Of a DNA stretch of 64,000 nt, positions 34,385-46,500 are shown piece by piece. Every line of letters starts with the position of its first letter. The first letter of the stretch is position 1. The notes beneath the pieces are model-generated. The model was given only the letters and a program-made list of their open reading frames with translations. It ran no database searches and was not told where the DNA came from. Position numbers and translations under genes: made by a program. The stretch is from Ctena decussata (taxonomy: Eukaryota; Mollusca; Bivalvia; Lucinida; Lucinidae): contig OZ022508.1 of the NCBI GenBank assembly GCA_963989385.1, forward strand, positions 33,812,166-33,876,165. Reading direction: 5' to 3'.

Positions 34385-34905
34385 TTCGGTAATAAGACGC
34401 GTATTTCCCTCCAAGAAAGTAGACAAAATTCTAGTTCCATCTTTTAAGATGGATGTAGACTTTAGACTGTACAAGATTAACCGGTTTTATAGCAAATTAC
34501 TATTGAACGCATTGGAGGTTGTTGTGTGGCGTTTTTTTTTACTGGGGGTGGGGGAAGCCCCGTCTTATAGCCGAATTAATCTGGCAGTCAGGTTACCCAA
34601 TCCAAGAGCTAATAACTCACATTACAGAACAACCTGCTCATAAATGTTGGAACTGAATCGTCTCTGTTCACACATGATGAAACTTTTTATTCAGTTATAA
34701 GACGGGATTTCCTCCAAGGAAGAAGGCAAAATTCTAGGGACATATTTTAAGATGGATCTTGAGCTTTTTTAGACCGTAAGAGAAATCCGGTCTTACAGCA
34801 CAGTTACTGTAGGTTTCAGATGTCTGGGGTCATTCTGTTTGTGTGGGGGGAAATGAACCTCCGTCTTATGGCCGAATTAATATGGTAATCAGCTTGTCAA
34901 GCCTT
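34385..34905 (+). repeat. two degenerate ~305 bp direct units
   Basis: AAGACGCGTATTTCCCTCCA, AAAATTCTAGTTCC, AAGATGGAT and CTTATAGCCGAATTAAT in the first unit return in order from 34697 (AAGACGGGATTTCCTCCAAG, AAAATTCTAGGGAC, AAGATGGAT, CTTATGGCCGAATTAAT). The second unit is interrupted at its 3' side by the SINE at 34906. Confidence 0.6.
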
Positions 34906-35158
34906 GGGGGTGGTCGGGTGGTGCAATGGCGCTGTATGTAACTTCCAGTGCCGGGGCGTCCTTCCTACTCATTTGGAACATTGTAGGGCAAGGGCCTACT
35001 GTGCTTGCAGTAGGTGCGGGGGGGGGGGGGTTGTTTGGACATTTTTTCTCTCTTCTATTATTTCTCTTTTCTTTCTCCCTCTCTCTGGGAGACGGCCTGA
35101 TATAGACTGAAATACTGTCTCAAGGGGCCGTTAAACCCAAAACAAGTCAATCAATCAA
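34906..35158 (+). mobile_element. tRNA-derived SINE, family B, copy 2, with TSD
   Basis: Same blocks as 20321-20553, with a run of about 10 G in the centre and an AATCAATC tail. TTGTCAAGCCTT (34894-34905) and TTGTCAAACCTT (35159-35170) flank it, a 12 bp target duplication with one mismatch. Confidence 0.9.
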
Positions 35159-35534
35159 TTGTCAAACCTTAGAGCTAACAAGTCTGGTCTCAGAAGCCAA
35201 ACATTGTTTTTGCCGAACTTATACGTCGGACGAAATTAAAGCATTTCAGCGGAAAACAAACGTTGCCAAGCAGACAGTTTGGTAGAAAAATGCATTTTTT
35301 TTCTGAAGAAAACAGTAAGATTAATGATATTACATATGTCCTGTTCATCTTATCTTATAGTACTATTTATTTGAAAAATCCAGGGAGGACACTTTTTACA
35401 AACTTTGCGTTCATCAACTTATTTACACCCCTCCCCTCCCGCCTCCCACCCCTCCCAACTCTCCTCCCTATAAGAGCAGTCGGATCATATAAAACAGTGA
35501 GCACTGGAATATTCCCCTTGTAGAACGCCTTTAG

Positions 35535-37267
35535 CGTCCGCAACTTTCTACGCCACCTGGAGTAATGTGTGAATTCTGTTGGATATTTGCGGCCAGCATA
35601 GAAAATAAGGGTGCTGATCGAAAATGTAAAAATGACCGCACTGTTTTACTTCCTATTTCAATAAAAATTATATCAGTAAAATGCTGAATAATTGTAGTTT
35701 TCGGAATGAACACGGAAAATTTTCATTTTATGAACAAAAGAGACATATGCGGGTAAAAACTTTGATCAACGCAGTAAAAAAGTCATGATTTACTATATAT
35801 TCTATACATTTTGATGGTAGCCAACTTAAACTAAAAAATGACCGCGGTATTTCTTACGCAATCTTTTCAAAAATTATATCAGGCTGTTCGCAAATTAATG
35901 CGGTTCTCGAAATGAACACGGAAAAATGGATTTAAATATAAAGAAAAATAAAATAAGAAGGAAAAGATGACTTGCCCATATCTCGTAGTGTATTTCATTA
36001 CCAGCTCTATTCGCGAATATCGATTATCGATTTTTGTCGCACCTGCTTTAGCAAGGTGCGATATAGGCGTCCGGTTTTCCGTCCGTCATTCCGTCCGTCT
36101 GTCCGTCCGTCCGTCCGTCCGTCCGTCAGTCCGTTCACATTTACGTCAACCCTGGCGTTAAATATTAATTTCTCCAAAACCACTCCACTCATGGTTCTCA
36201 AATTTCATATGGATCATGACCAGACTGCAAGACCTCAGAATGATAAAAATCAGCCAGGTCGAGAATCCAAGATGGCCGCCATTGCAACAAATTTCTGTTC
36301 ACATCAATTTTCAGTTACCCCTGGCGTTAAATTCTATTAAACTAAAAACCACTGTACCCATTGTTCTTAAATTTTACATGGAGCATGACCAGACTGCAAG
36401 ACCTCAGAATGATAAAAATCAGCCAGGTCAAGAATCCAAGATGGCCGCCATCGCAACAAATTTCTGTTCACATTAATTCTAGGTTAACCCTGGCGTTAAA
36501 TTCTATTAAATTAAAAACCACTGTACCCATTGTTCTTAAATTTTACATGGAGCATGACCAGACTGCAAGACCTCAGAATGATAAAAATCAGCCAGGTCGA
36601 GAATCCAAGATGGCCGCCATTGCAACAAATTTCCGTTCACATTAATTTTACGTTAACTCTGGCGTTAAATTCTATTTAATGAAAAACCACTTCACCTATT
36701 GTTTTCAAATTCCATATGGAGCATGACTGCAAGACTTCTGAATGGTAAAATTCGGCCAGGTAGAGAATCCAAGATGGCAGCCATGCAACAAAAAAGCGTT
36801 CACATTTACGTTAACCCTGGCGTTAAGGTCTATATTTAATTAATTTCTCCAAAACCACTGCATCCATGGTTCTTAAATTTTATATGGAGCATGACCAGAC
36901 TGCAATGCTTCAGAAAGATCAAATTCAGCCAGGTGGAGAATCCAAGATGTTTGCCATTGCAACAAAAAACTTTCACATTTACGTTAACCCTGGTGTTAAA
37001 GTCTGTTCAATTTATTTCTCCAAAACCATTGCACCCATAGTTTTCAAATTTCATATAAAGGTAAAATTCAGCCAGGTCAAGAATCCAAGATGGCTGCCTT
37101 AAAACAACAAAATCAGCTTCTATTTCAGAACCACTTGGTATATTTGGTTGAAATATTGCATGGAACATCAGTGGGCCATGACCTCTGCTACTGTGGAAGT
37201 GCAATGCAGGTGCGACATAGCATTCCGCGGAATTCTTGTTAAACAGTGGCGTGGAAAGTTATCCATG
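35535..37267 (+). repeat. 528 bp direct duplication, copy 2, interrupted
   Basis: Positions 35535-36035 match copy 1; the remaining 27 bases (AAACAGTGGCGTGG...) follow at 37241-37267 after the pearl-like insertion. Joining the two parts restores copy 1. Confidence 0.9.
36036..37238 (-). mobile_element. pearl/Helentron-like element 5, minus orientation, precise insertion
   Basis: On the minus strand it runs from CAAGAATTCCGCGGAATGCT with GTCGCACCTGC to the hairpin TCGCACCTTGCTAAAGCAGG with TGCGAC. The plus strand shows the GTCCGTCCGTCCGTCCGTCC tract (36098-36126). About five units of 168 bp carry GACCAGACTGCAAGACCTCA (36222, 36389, 36557, and variants at about 36724 and 36892). TT stands at both borders (36034-36035 and 37239-37240), whereas the uninterrupted copy has one TTTTT run. 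Open frames across the units are shadows. Confidence 0.8.
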
Positions 37268-37398
37268 ACTGCAAATAGCCGTAATATGCTCGCTAAAGCC
37301 CTCCAAAATCAAGTTATTTGAATCGCTTTCCTAATTTCTTCCATTAAATGACAATTACTGTAAAACTAAACGCATTTTCGCCTTTGAAACACGACATA

Positions 37399-37939
37399 TA
37401 CACTCAGCAAAATTTCTAATTGGTCAATTCTCTTCTATACAGAAATATGATTTTTAAACAATATTTTTGAATATTATTATATTCAAAATATTGGGCTGTC
37501 ATCTACTTACTAAAAGTTAACGTTTTAATTCAAACTTTATTGTAATATTAGAGTTATGCCCACTTCTTTGTAAACAATGATATGTTTTGAATACTCATTA
37601 AAAGTGCATCAAGCTGCCGCAAGATCAAGACAATTCAGAAAAAATAAAGTGTTCTATCATAAAAACACAAAACCTTTACCTAGTCATCATAAAACTCTTA
37701 CATTTATTAATTTTGATATTGAATTCTTCAAATTACCTCCCTTTGAATGTTTGTGTAAATCTAAATAAGCACTTCCAATTGCAATAAAGCCTTTTGCAAA
37801 TGCATAAGCGAGGGTGGTGTTTGTAAAATAGAAGGAAATGTGTGCATTGGTCTTCCCAGTTTGTAGCCAGAATTATCTAAATCTGCATAAGGCTTAATTC
37901 TATGAAGAAAGTGACCAATTAGAAATTTTGTTCAGTGTA
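37399..37939. mobile_element. Tc1/mariner-like element remnant, ~540 bp
   Basis: CACTCAGCAAAATTTCTAAT then TGGTCA at the left is mirrored by TGACCAATTAGAAATTTTG then TTCAGTG at the right, both next to TATA. A CACTGANCAAAA-like terminus and TA flanks fit Tc1/mariner. No transposase frame; the 63-residue frame inside is not DDE-like. Confidence 0.75.
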
Positions 37940-38462
37940 TAGTCCAGTCAAATTGTGGGAGAACCTAAAACAAATTGCAACAAAAGGTTTTTTTGCAGTA
38001 ATAAGCTCCTAAGACCTCCATTTTTAACATACTAAAAGTAGGACAAAGTCGGAGAATGCGAAACTTGATTTTATCATACGTCTTGTTTTCGAAGGATTTA
38101 AATCACTTCACAGCTACTTTTGGTCGGAAAGCCACTTCTAAACATCATTTATAGACAAGTTAAATCCATAGAAGTCGTTGATAAAGCAGTTATATACTGT
38201 TCTTTAGCTTTTGTTTACCATTAAATTTGCTGATTATGCATAACCGGTCCATCATATAGTATATTACTATTGGTTTACCCCACCCACCAGTGCAAATTTT
38301 GCTTTTACCATAACATCTATTCAGATGGACAATATGGGTGGTAATAAAGATAGTAAACGGAATCAATGTTTTTAAATGAAGACTGTGACAGAACAACAGA
38401 AGAAAACAGCTTGATGTAACTCCTATTTATCAAATGATGGGACATCTGAGAGTGTTGTTTTG
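37940..38462. other. spacer, nothing recognised
   Basis: AT-rich, without repeat or exon that I can support. Confidence 0.35.
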
Positions 38463-38717
38463 TTGCTTCACGTCCACAGTGAGGACCATAGTCATGTCGG
38501 GACGGTCAGTTAGCCTTACGACACTATTCTTAGGCCGGCTAAGACCTCCTATGCGGTTAAGCTTTACTAAGTGCACATACTTTTCCCAGTAACTGACAAC
38601 TGTGCTTCTTGAATCAGCGGAAAGAGAAACGGAAGTAAGTAGCCAGACCGGGTATCGAACACAGGACCTCTGGCTCTTGAGTCAGACGCGCTACCGACTG
38701 TACTATGTGGCCCGGCT
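38463..38717 (-). mobile_element. tRNA-Thr-like SINE, family A, minus orientation
   Basis: The minus strand shows TAGTACAGTCGGTAGCGCG, an anticodon region CTGACTCAAGAGCCAG, B-box-like TGTTCGATACCC, TTCCGCTGATTCAAGAAG, GGTCTTAGCC and GACCGTCCCGACATGACTAT. The tail is weak. Confidence 0.8.
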
Positions 38718-38927
38718 AAATACTTCAAGTGTTGAAAGGATAATCCACTAGAGGGTTAAATATGCAGATAACTTGGACATGCTTTTGGATATTAGGTGAT
38801 GACCTCCATGACATTTTTGCATTCACATATGGTAAAATGCTTACTTTTCTGGTTCAAAATTTACAAATTATACCTCCTTCCCACCTCCCCACCCGCCCAC
38901 TCCTCTTGAAAGAAGTCATTGTTTTAA

Positions 38928-40838
38928 CTCGCCTGAACGACCTTCAGGAAGAGCTATTGTTGTCACCTTGGTGTCGGCCTCCGCGTTTGCACCCGCGTCC
39001 ATGTCCACCTTTTGGATATTATAGGTTATATTAAAACACCCATATCTCTTTAACTCATTGATAGCCTAAGTTGATACTTTCACTTATGCTTACGTTTTAC
39101 ACCATTGCCCCCTCAGTGACCTTGAGGTTAAGGTCATGGAATTGGAAATTTCATGTTAAAATATGGGATGTTCTTTAAGGTTTTATCTCATCTGTCAAGG
39201 TGAGCTTATAGTATAGCCTTGGTCCGTAGTCCGTCGCCGTCTTCCACACTTTAAAACATACCTCCTAAACCATCTGCCCAGTCTTGATCAAATTTTATGT
39301 GTAGCATTGTTGGGATGGGTGATTGACTGCATAAGGTTAAAGGGCAGATCAGATTGGATCTCTGGTTGCCATGGCAACATAAAGCTCGCATAGACTTATA
39401 ATGGGAAAATTTTAAAAAAAATTCTCTGAAACCATAACGCCCAGAGCTTATATATTTAGTATTTAGCAATGTTTTGTGGTCCCCTACATCACTCCTACCA
39501 ATCCATCCCATGGGATCCAAACTGGCCCCACCCTAGGGGTCCACTGCTTTATAAAGGGCTATATAGCTAAAGAACTTTGAAAAAATTCCACTATGAAACC
39601 ATGAGGTCCAGAGCTTAGATATTTAGTATGTAGCAATGGTTAGTGGTCACGTACATAAATCCTGCAAACCATGCCTCTGGGATCCAAATTTGTCACCCTC
39701 AGGGGTCATGAGCTCCCACAGAGTTATGACGAGAAAAACTTAACAAATTTTCATTTTTGAAACCATGAGGCCCAGAGCTGATATATTTAGTATGTAGCAG
39801 TGTTTAGTGGTCCTCTACATAAATCCTGCCAACCATGCCCCTGGGGTCCAAACTGGCCCTATCCCAGGGGGGGGGGGGTATTTGTTTATATAGGGTTATA
39901 TAGCTAAAGAACCTTCAAAAAGTTTCCTCTCTGAAACCATGAGGCCCAGAGCTTACATATTTAGTATGTAGCAATGGTAAGGGGGTCACCTACATAAATT
40001 CTGCCAACCATGCCCCTAGGTCCCAAACACGCCCCAGGGGCATTAGCTCCCATAGTCTTATATGTGAAAAACTTAAAAAATCTTCTCTGAAACCATGAGG
40101 CCCAGAGCTTAAACAGTTAGTTTGTAGCAATGTTTAGTGGTCCCCTGCATAAATCCTGTCAACCATGCCCATGTGGTCCAAACTGGCCCCAGGGTCATTT
40201 GTTAATACAGGGCTATATAGCTGAGAACCTTCAAAAATCTTTTCTCTGAAACCATGAGGCCCAGAGCTTAGATATTATTTAGTATGTAGCACTGGTAAGC
40301 AATAGTTAGTGGTCACGTTCATAAATCCTGCCAACCATGCCCCTGGGAAGTTCCAAATAGACCCCCTCCCCCTGGGATCAATCATTGGCTCCCATAGACT
40401 TATAATGGGAAAAGCTTAAAAATCTTTTTCTCTGAAACCATGAGGCCCAGAGCTTATATATCTAATTAGTATGTAGCAATGTTTAGTGTCCCATAACTCC
40501 TGCGAACCAAGTCCCTGTGGTCCAAACTGGCCCCACCCCAGGGGGTCATTTGTTTATATAGAGCTATATCGCTAAAGAAGCTTCAAAAATCTTCTTCTCT
40601 GATACCATGACGCCCAGAGCTTAAATATTTAGTATTTTGCAATGTGTAGTTGTCACGTACATAAATCCTGCCAACCATGCCTTGGGTCCAAATTGGCCAC
40701 GCCCCAGGGGTCATTAGTTCCCATAGACTTATAATGGGGAAAAATCTTAAAAAATCATCTTCCCTGAAACCATGAGGCCCAGACCTTACATATTTAGTAC
40801 GTAGCAATGTTTAGTTGTCCCCTTCATAAATCCTGCCG
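38928..40838 (+). mobile_element. pearl-like element 6 with ~165 bp tandem array
   Basis: The 5' end CTCGCCTGAACGACCTTCAG then GAGCTATTGTTGTCACC matches the fragment at 18973. About nine units carry ACCATGAGGCCCAGAGCTTA, TTTAGTATGTAGCAATG, ATAAATCCTGCCAACCATGC and TCCAAACTGGCCC, near 39426, 39599, 39763, 39936, 40096, 40252, 40439, 40607 and 40768. No 3' hairpin is seen; the array stops at AAATCCTGCCGAGGAG. A G-run lies at 39869-39878. No gene. Confidence 0.7.
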
Positions 40839-42273
40839 AGGAGATTTACAAAGACTATTCATAAGTATGTTGCACTGTTTGTGTTATTTTGCATGTAATA
40901 TTCTGCTCTTTGTGCCTTTGTTTCGGGCTTCTCATGCCTTCAGAGATCAGTTTTCTAAACTGAAGCATGTTTATGCTAAGCTAAGTCATCAGTTTGACAT
41001 ATTTCTTGTTGCAGTTCAGTTACTGACCTTCAAAAATTCACTTCAGATTTCAAGGCAGAATAAAGTGGGTGGGGTAATTTATACCATTTTAAGACCTAGA
41101 TGGCTTTACATTCAACAACAAAATGTGTCAAATTCAATCTTAAGCTTCTAGATTCAATTCTGGCAGAGGCAAAATATGTTCTTAGAAATAAAACACACAG
41201 CAATAATGTTATGTCATATAAAACATTACAAATAATTGGTATATTTAAGACGCAAATAGGCGCATGTAAAAATGCAGAAAAAATATATTTTGCATTATCC
41301 GATTTTATCCTACTTTTGATATGTCATATGTGAATGTTAGTCCTCAACAAAAATGCAAAAAAAGCTTTTGTTGCACTTTGTTTTGGGTTTAGGGAAAAAA
41401 TCGCCAGTTTGCCTGGACTAATATGTCTAAGTATGGAGAGAAATGGAGTTAAGGTGAGAAATGATACTTCCCTGCATTTGACCTTGACCTTGACCATAAA
41501 AGGTCATGAAAAAATTCGCAGGAACCATTTTCTGACTCTACTTAGATTGACAAACAATTTGATATAAAAAACCCTGATGAACAAAAAGTGGACACGGGAG
41601 CATATTTTGTGACATAAGCAACTCCACTATCTTACTAAGACAGCTCCACTCTTTTGCGGATGGAATGTTAAACCGTATATAGGTCTTGCTAAGACAGCTC
41701 CACTGTTTTGCGAGAAGTCTGATTTGGGTCTGCACTATTTGTTGAGACCTTTTGTCCCAATACTTGAATTTATCAAACGACGTCACATCTAATAGTGTAA
41801 CAAATCCATGCATTAAAACGATAGTGTATGCATTAAAAACTATATTCAACTTATGGATTCAATTATGCAACTTACGTCGTAGCGTTATGCATTGACGTCA
41901 ATAAAAACGTTGGGTTTTCTAATGCGGAAATCGGGACGTTTTAGTGCAAAATTCGTTAATAAAATGCGAGTTAGTGTCATGCGATAAATAGATAAATATA
42001 ATATTGCATTTATGCTCCTGTATTACTGAATTAATTAAACTCGTTGGGGAAACATATAAAAAGCTCGGCATTGCCTTTCATCTTATCTTTTGCTCCAACT
42101 CGTTTGATAAATTCAGTAATACATGACCACTTATGTATGATCCTCTGTATTTTCTGTGTTTCTAATCTTTAGCCAACGGTATCGAAATGAGACAAAGTGT
42201 TGACTCTGCACAAATTTATTTGCATATACTTTCAACAAAATAATAACAATGACAATTTCTTGGTAAATAAATA
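40839..42273. other. spacer with a short direct repeat
   Basis: CTAAGACAGCTCCACT and TTTTGCG occur twice (about 41635 and 41690). Open frames at 40807-41567 lack domains. No gene is supported. Confidence 0.35.
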
Positions 42274-42501
42274 TGAGCCGCGACGCGAAAAAAACAACAA
42301 TGTGATTGTGCGCCCAGCGCAGACTCAGGTCAACCTGCGCATCTGCTCAGTTTGATAAGACTCTTCGTTAACAACTCAAATGATAGCTAAGGGTCTAAGC
42401 TACCTCCATGCGGACAGCGAAGATGGGCGGATGCCCAGGCTTATCTGAGTCTGCGCTGGGCGCACAACCACATTGTTTGCTTTGTTGTGTCGCGGCTCAT
42501 T
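42274..42501. mobile_element. palindromic MITE, TGAGCCGCGACACG family, copy 3
   Basis: TGAGCCGCGACGCGAAAAAA at the left, TTGTTGTGTCGCGGCTCA at the right. The inner blocks TGTGCGCCCAGCGCAGACTC and CGCTGGGCGCACA are mirrored. Confidence 0.85.
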
Positions 42502-42544
42502 TTGTACATCATGTACATACATACATTATGAAACTTGACCAATC

Positions 42545-42781
42545 TTAACCCATTTATGCCCAGGAGGCTAATCTATCCTTGTCAAATGGTTGGAGCCACG
42601 CCAATTAAGGGGTGCCTGGTTTAATTAATTTTTATCATCAGTTTTATTTCAAGGAAAAATAACTATTTATCTTATGCAAGTAGTGAAGCCCTCCTAATCA
42701 GACACGTTTTGCGGCGTCTGATCTGGGTCTGCACTGTTTGTCTGTGTCCTATTTATTAGACACTAGGCATTAATGGATTAA
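42545..42781. mobile_element. TTAACCCATTTATGCC-type MITE, copy 1
   Basis: TTAACCCATTTATGCCCA at the left, TAGGCATTAATGGATTAA at the right. Inside are GGCGTCTGATCTGGGTCTGC and AATCAGACACG-like sequence shared with 46501-46819. Confidence 0.7.
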
Positions 42782-43437
42782 GACTACAAATATATTATTA
42801 TATTATATGAATTTCATTCGCGTAATAAACTGCTGACAGCTACTTCTATAAAATAAATAAACAAGGACCTAATGATTTAAAGCCCTTACTGCGTGATATG
42901 GTGTTTAATAAAATTCCTTGCTTCCATTGCAGGAAATTGTCAGGATACACATATACCTAGGTTTGCCTAAATGTAAGCTGTTCAGATTTTCTCTCAGACA
43001 AGTTTTGTCACGAATATATAGTTTGTAGTATAAAGTAAGCTGGCCAAACTGCTTTACGTGAGTTGATGGATTTCTAGATTTCGTAAAATCTTTCTGAACT
43101 GAAGGCTGCAATACCTGACTAATTCATTTTAAATTGCCATTGGAAATATAATATTCACCCATTTTAGGCTTTCTAAGTTTTTTACCACGATGGTCAATGC
43201 GACTATTTTAAGTCCTCATACCCATATCGAGAGCTACTTAACAGCAAATGAACCATGACTAAGGAAGCATTTGGCACGATGGATGGCAACCATTGAATAC
43301 CGATACTGACAGAGGTGACAGTCAAGGTTCTATAATATAGTTGATACCATATCACGTCAAATGCTTTGATAGGAACTTACTGCACTAGTTGCTAGAAATA
43401 TCAAAATATTAAAATTTCTACATTATAAGTAGAGTGG

Positions 43438-43626
43438 AGTCGGGTAAATTCGGACAGCGGGTAAATTCGGACATACTATTGCAAACAGTGAAAATCCGGA
43501 TGATGAGCCGTCTCATCAGGATTTTCACTGTTTGCCCAGTTAATTTTGTTTAAATTCCAAACAACTGAAATATAAAGGAAACAATGTCACTGTCCGAATT
43601 TACCCGCTGTCCGAATTAACCCGACT
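43438..43626. mobile_element. MITE with doubled GGGTAAATTCGGACA ends, 189 bp
   Basis: Left AGTCGGGTAAATTCGGACAG then CGGGTAAATTCGGACA; right TGTCCGAATTTACCCG then CTGTCCGAATTAACCCGACT. An inner hairpin (43482-43539) pairs GCAAACAGTGAAAATCC with GGATTTTCACTGTTTGC. Confidence 0.8.
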
Positions 43627-43750
43627 TTCCTATAAACACTTTTCTAAAGTCTAGAGACACAACACATTTACTTTATTTGAGCATGAAATGACACAACCAT
43701 TAGAAAGAATGATAGTCTTTACTTGTTCGAATAATATTAAATATATCTTA

Positions 43751-44874
43751 TGCTGCGTTCCCACTATCACGATTTGCAACACGATTGAAATCGTGGTCCT
43801 AATCGTAGACTAATCGTGGTGATCCTATCACATCTTATCAGATCTTAACAGTTCTTGAGGTCAGTCGTGGCAATCGTGTTGATCGTAGAAAATTTTTTGA
43901 CGGTTAAAATATTTTCTACGATCAACACGAGTAATTTTCAGTCGTGAAAATCGCATCAGATCGTATTTGATCGTAACAAAACACGACAGATCCCATCTAA
44001 TCGTGCTTCTAAATCGGGGTGATCGGGATCAGTCTTGGACAAGACAAACGTCACGCTCTGTTGAGATTTGCTGCGATCTCACACGATCTGTCACGATCTG
44101 TTACGCTCTGTTATATCCCATTGCTCACGACCTGACACGAACGACTCACGAGCAGACAAGGGTTGATGCGAGTAAATGCGATTAAAGCCATGGCAGCATC
44201 CAAAATTGCCTGACTGCAGCTCTCCTGGCCCTTTGTGGTTGGAGTTTAGGCTGGTCTGGCTGCTGCTCGTCTTCTTGCTCTCTTGCGGAAATAGAAGTAT
44301 ACAGTAATAACGCAAGTGTCCCGTTGTCACGATCCTCAACTCCTGCCATCATCAATGGTTGTGGGCTGTAGTGTTCACTCAATAATGCAAGGTCAAGAAA
44401 CAATGAAGTCCTGGTCAGTCGGACTGTATATAAGGCGTCGGGTTCCAATCGTAGCTCAAATCGTAGTTACCCTCGATCCTGATCGTGAAACACATCGCGA
44501 CCACAATCGTATTGTATTGTAACTCAGCGCATTGGTTCGCGATGAACGTATCGGAACGTATCTGCATGTACCAGATCTTCCCAAATAGGGGAACTCGTTC
44601 GTGATGATCGTGTCACATCGAGGCCCAATCGTGGACTCCATCGGGACAATCCTGTCGGAACGTACGTAATCATATCTAAACGGAAGACCAGATCGTGGCA
44701 GATCGTGTCACCTCAAATTGACCAATCGTGACTATATCGCATCCAAACGCAACAAATCGTACCATAACGTATCGACTCTCATCCAAACCTAAAATTTCAT
44801 AGAAGTTCCACGATAAGCTACGAACGGCTAATCGTGGCGTCCGTAACGGATCTTACGACAGTGGGAACATAGCA
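43751..44874. mobile_element. PIF/Harbinger-like MITE, 1124 bp, CACGAT/ATCGTG-rich
   Basis: Terminal repeats TGCTGCGTTCCCACT and inverse AGTGGGAACATAGCA, directly flanked by TTA (43748-43750 and 44875-44877). A 3 bp TWA duplication is typical of PIF/Harbinger. The interior repeats ATCGTG, CACGAT and close variants dozens of times in both orientations. No transposase; the open frames on both strands (43967-44641) come from the repeated words. Confidence 0.8.
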
Positions 44875-44877
44875 TTA

Positions 44878-45169
44878 GTAGCAGCGCTCCCATTTGTAAT
44901 TTTGCCTCCGTATTAAATGGGAACCAACTTAAAAAGGGGGTGGAGGGGGGGGGGACTTCACCCAGGAGCATATCTTTTAAGACAAGGCCTCTTATAGGAA
45001 AAAATTTGAGGTCCAGGAAAGTAAACAAAAACAAAATTTGTTTTGCTTATTAAAAATGGATGATAAAATATGCAGTCGTACCGTACTTATTTAGTAAGAA
45101 GACATGAGCTTATCCTTCCTAAATGATAGCAAATATGTAAAATCAATCTTGTGTGACTGAGCTTTGAAT
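44878..45169. other. short spacer
   Basis: Contains a G-rich tract (44935-44954). Nothing else is recognised. Confidence 0.4.
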
Positions 45170-45605
45170 GGAGTTTTATCTTCCAAAACAATCGCAAAGA
45201 TCTAGATCCGTCTTGTGGAGGTTTTTCTTCCAAAACAATCTCAAAACAATCTCAAACATCTAGATCCGTCTTGTGGAGTTTTTTCTTCCAAAACAATCTC
45301 AAAGATCTAGATCCGTCTTGTGGAGGTTTTTCTTCCAAAAAAATCTCAAAGATCTAGATCCGTCTTGTGGAGGTTTTTCTTCCAAAACAATCTCAAAGAT
45401 CTAGATCCGTCTTGTGGAGGTTTTTCTTCCAAAACAATCTCAAAGATCTAGATCCGTCTTGTGGAGGTTTTTCTTCCAAAACAATCTCAAAGATCTAGAT
45501 CCGTCTTGTGGAGGTTTTTCTTCCAAAACAATCGCAAAGATCTACATGTAGATCCGTCTTACAAGACGGATCTAGATCTTTGAGATTGTTTTGGAAGAAA
45601 ACCCC
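45170..45605 (+). repeat. 48 bp minisatellite with inverted terminal unit
   Basis: About eight units of TCTTCCAAAACAATCTCAAA then GATCTAGATCCGTCTTGTGG and AGGTTTTT, nearly identical. At 45552 the array turns round: ACAAGACGGATCTAGATCTT then TGAGATTGTTTTGGAAGAAA is one unit in inverse, so the last units can form a perfect hairpin. Confidence 0.95.
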
Positions 45606-46024
45606 GTCTAATAACGAAATAAATGCGTCCAAACAATACACATTAAAGTAGACCTTGACTGTTATGTGCAAGCAGTCAAATCAAAGCTCTGATCAGCATG
45701 CACATCTCCATAATTGTATTTGTTTCATGACTTATTCGTAGAGTGTCTCTACAGAAAGGAACACGCAGATCAGACTGCGCTGATGAACATGCTAGTGTGA
45801 GTCTTAGCTGATCAGATACTCCCTAAGGATTTTTACGACGCGTGTTACAAACGTGAGAATAAAAGAGTAATCAAAGAAACAGATTCTTATATAAACATTC
45901 AGACACCACAGTCGTATTTGTATCACCAGAAAAATCCTTATGAGAATTTGGTACGTTCTCTTAGTGTAAATCAGAGGACCATTGGTCCTGTAGCTCACCT
46001 GAGTCCATTCATCCTCAGCACTCC

Positions 46025-46250
46025 GCGTAGCGCAGTCGATAGGGCGCCTGACTTGTAAACCAGAGGTCCTGGGTTCGATCCGGTCCGGCAGCTTTCTTTC
46101 ATTTCGCCTTCCGCTGATTCAAGAAGGGCAGTTGTCAGTTACTGGTGAAAGTAAGTGGAGGTCTAAGCCTGCCCAGGAATAGTGTGGTTAGGTAAACAGA
46201 CCGTCCCGACATGACCATAGCTGTTTACTGTGGACGTTAAACAAAAACAC
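46025..46250 (+). mobile_element. tRNA-Thr-like SINE, family A, copy 4
   Basis: A box GCGTAGCGCAGTCGATAGGG, anticodon arm CTGACTTGTAAACCAG (would read TGT, Thr), B box GGGTTCGATCCGG, then TTCCGCTGATTCAAGAAGGG, GTCTAAGCCTGCCCAGGAAT and a short A-rich tail. Confidence 0.85.
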
Positions 46251-46500
46251 AATATCACTCTAGGGTAAGTAACTCTAGGCAAATTGTACAATATAGTCTC
46301 ATGTCGAATGCGTCTGAGATTTTATGTTTGTCGCAGCATTTCCATATCCTAGTCTCATAGCAATGGAAAAATGCACTTATCAGTTTTTCCCATTCAAAAG
46401 CCTTACAAGCAAAATTTGACCTTGCCGTTAAATAGATCAAGGTCATTCCAATGAAAAAGCTGCCCTCAAGAATGAGACAGGGATAGATAGCAAACTATTT

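Noticed and set aside
35972..36645. Repeated open frames (HDQTARPQNDKNQPG type) as a repeat protein
   Set aside because: The peptide repeat follows the 168 bp DNA unit (a multiple of three) and changes frame between units; no start or splice context.
33262..37267. 528 bp direct repeats as LTRs of a retrotransposon
   Set aside because: No TG..CA ends, primer-binding site, polypurine tract or gag/pol between them; the interior is SINE and unique sequence.
43967..44641. Several overlapping open frames on both strands
   Set aside because: They come from the CACGAT/ATCGTG-rich MITE and have no family resemblance.
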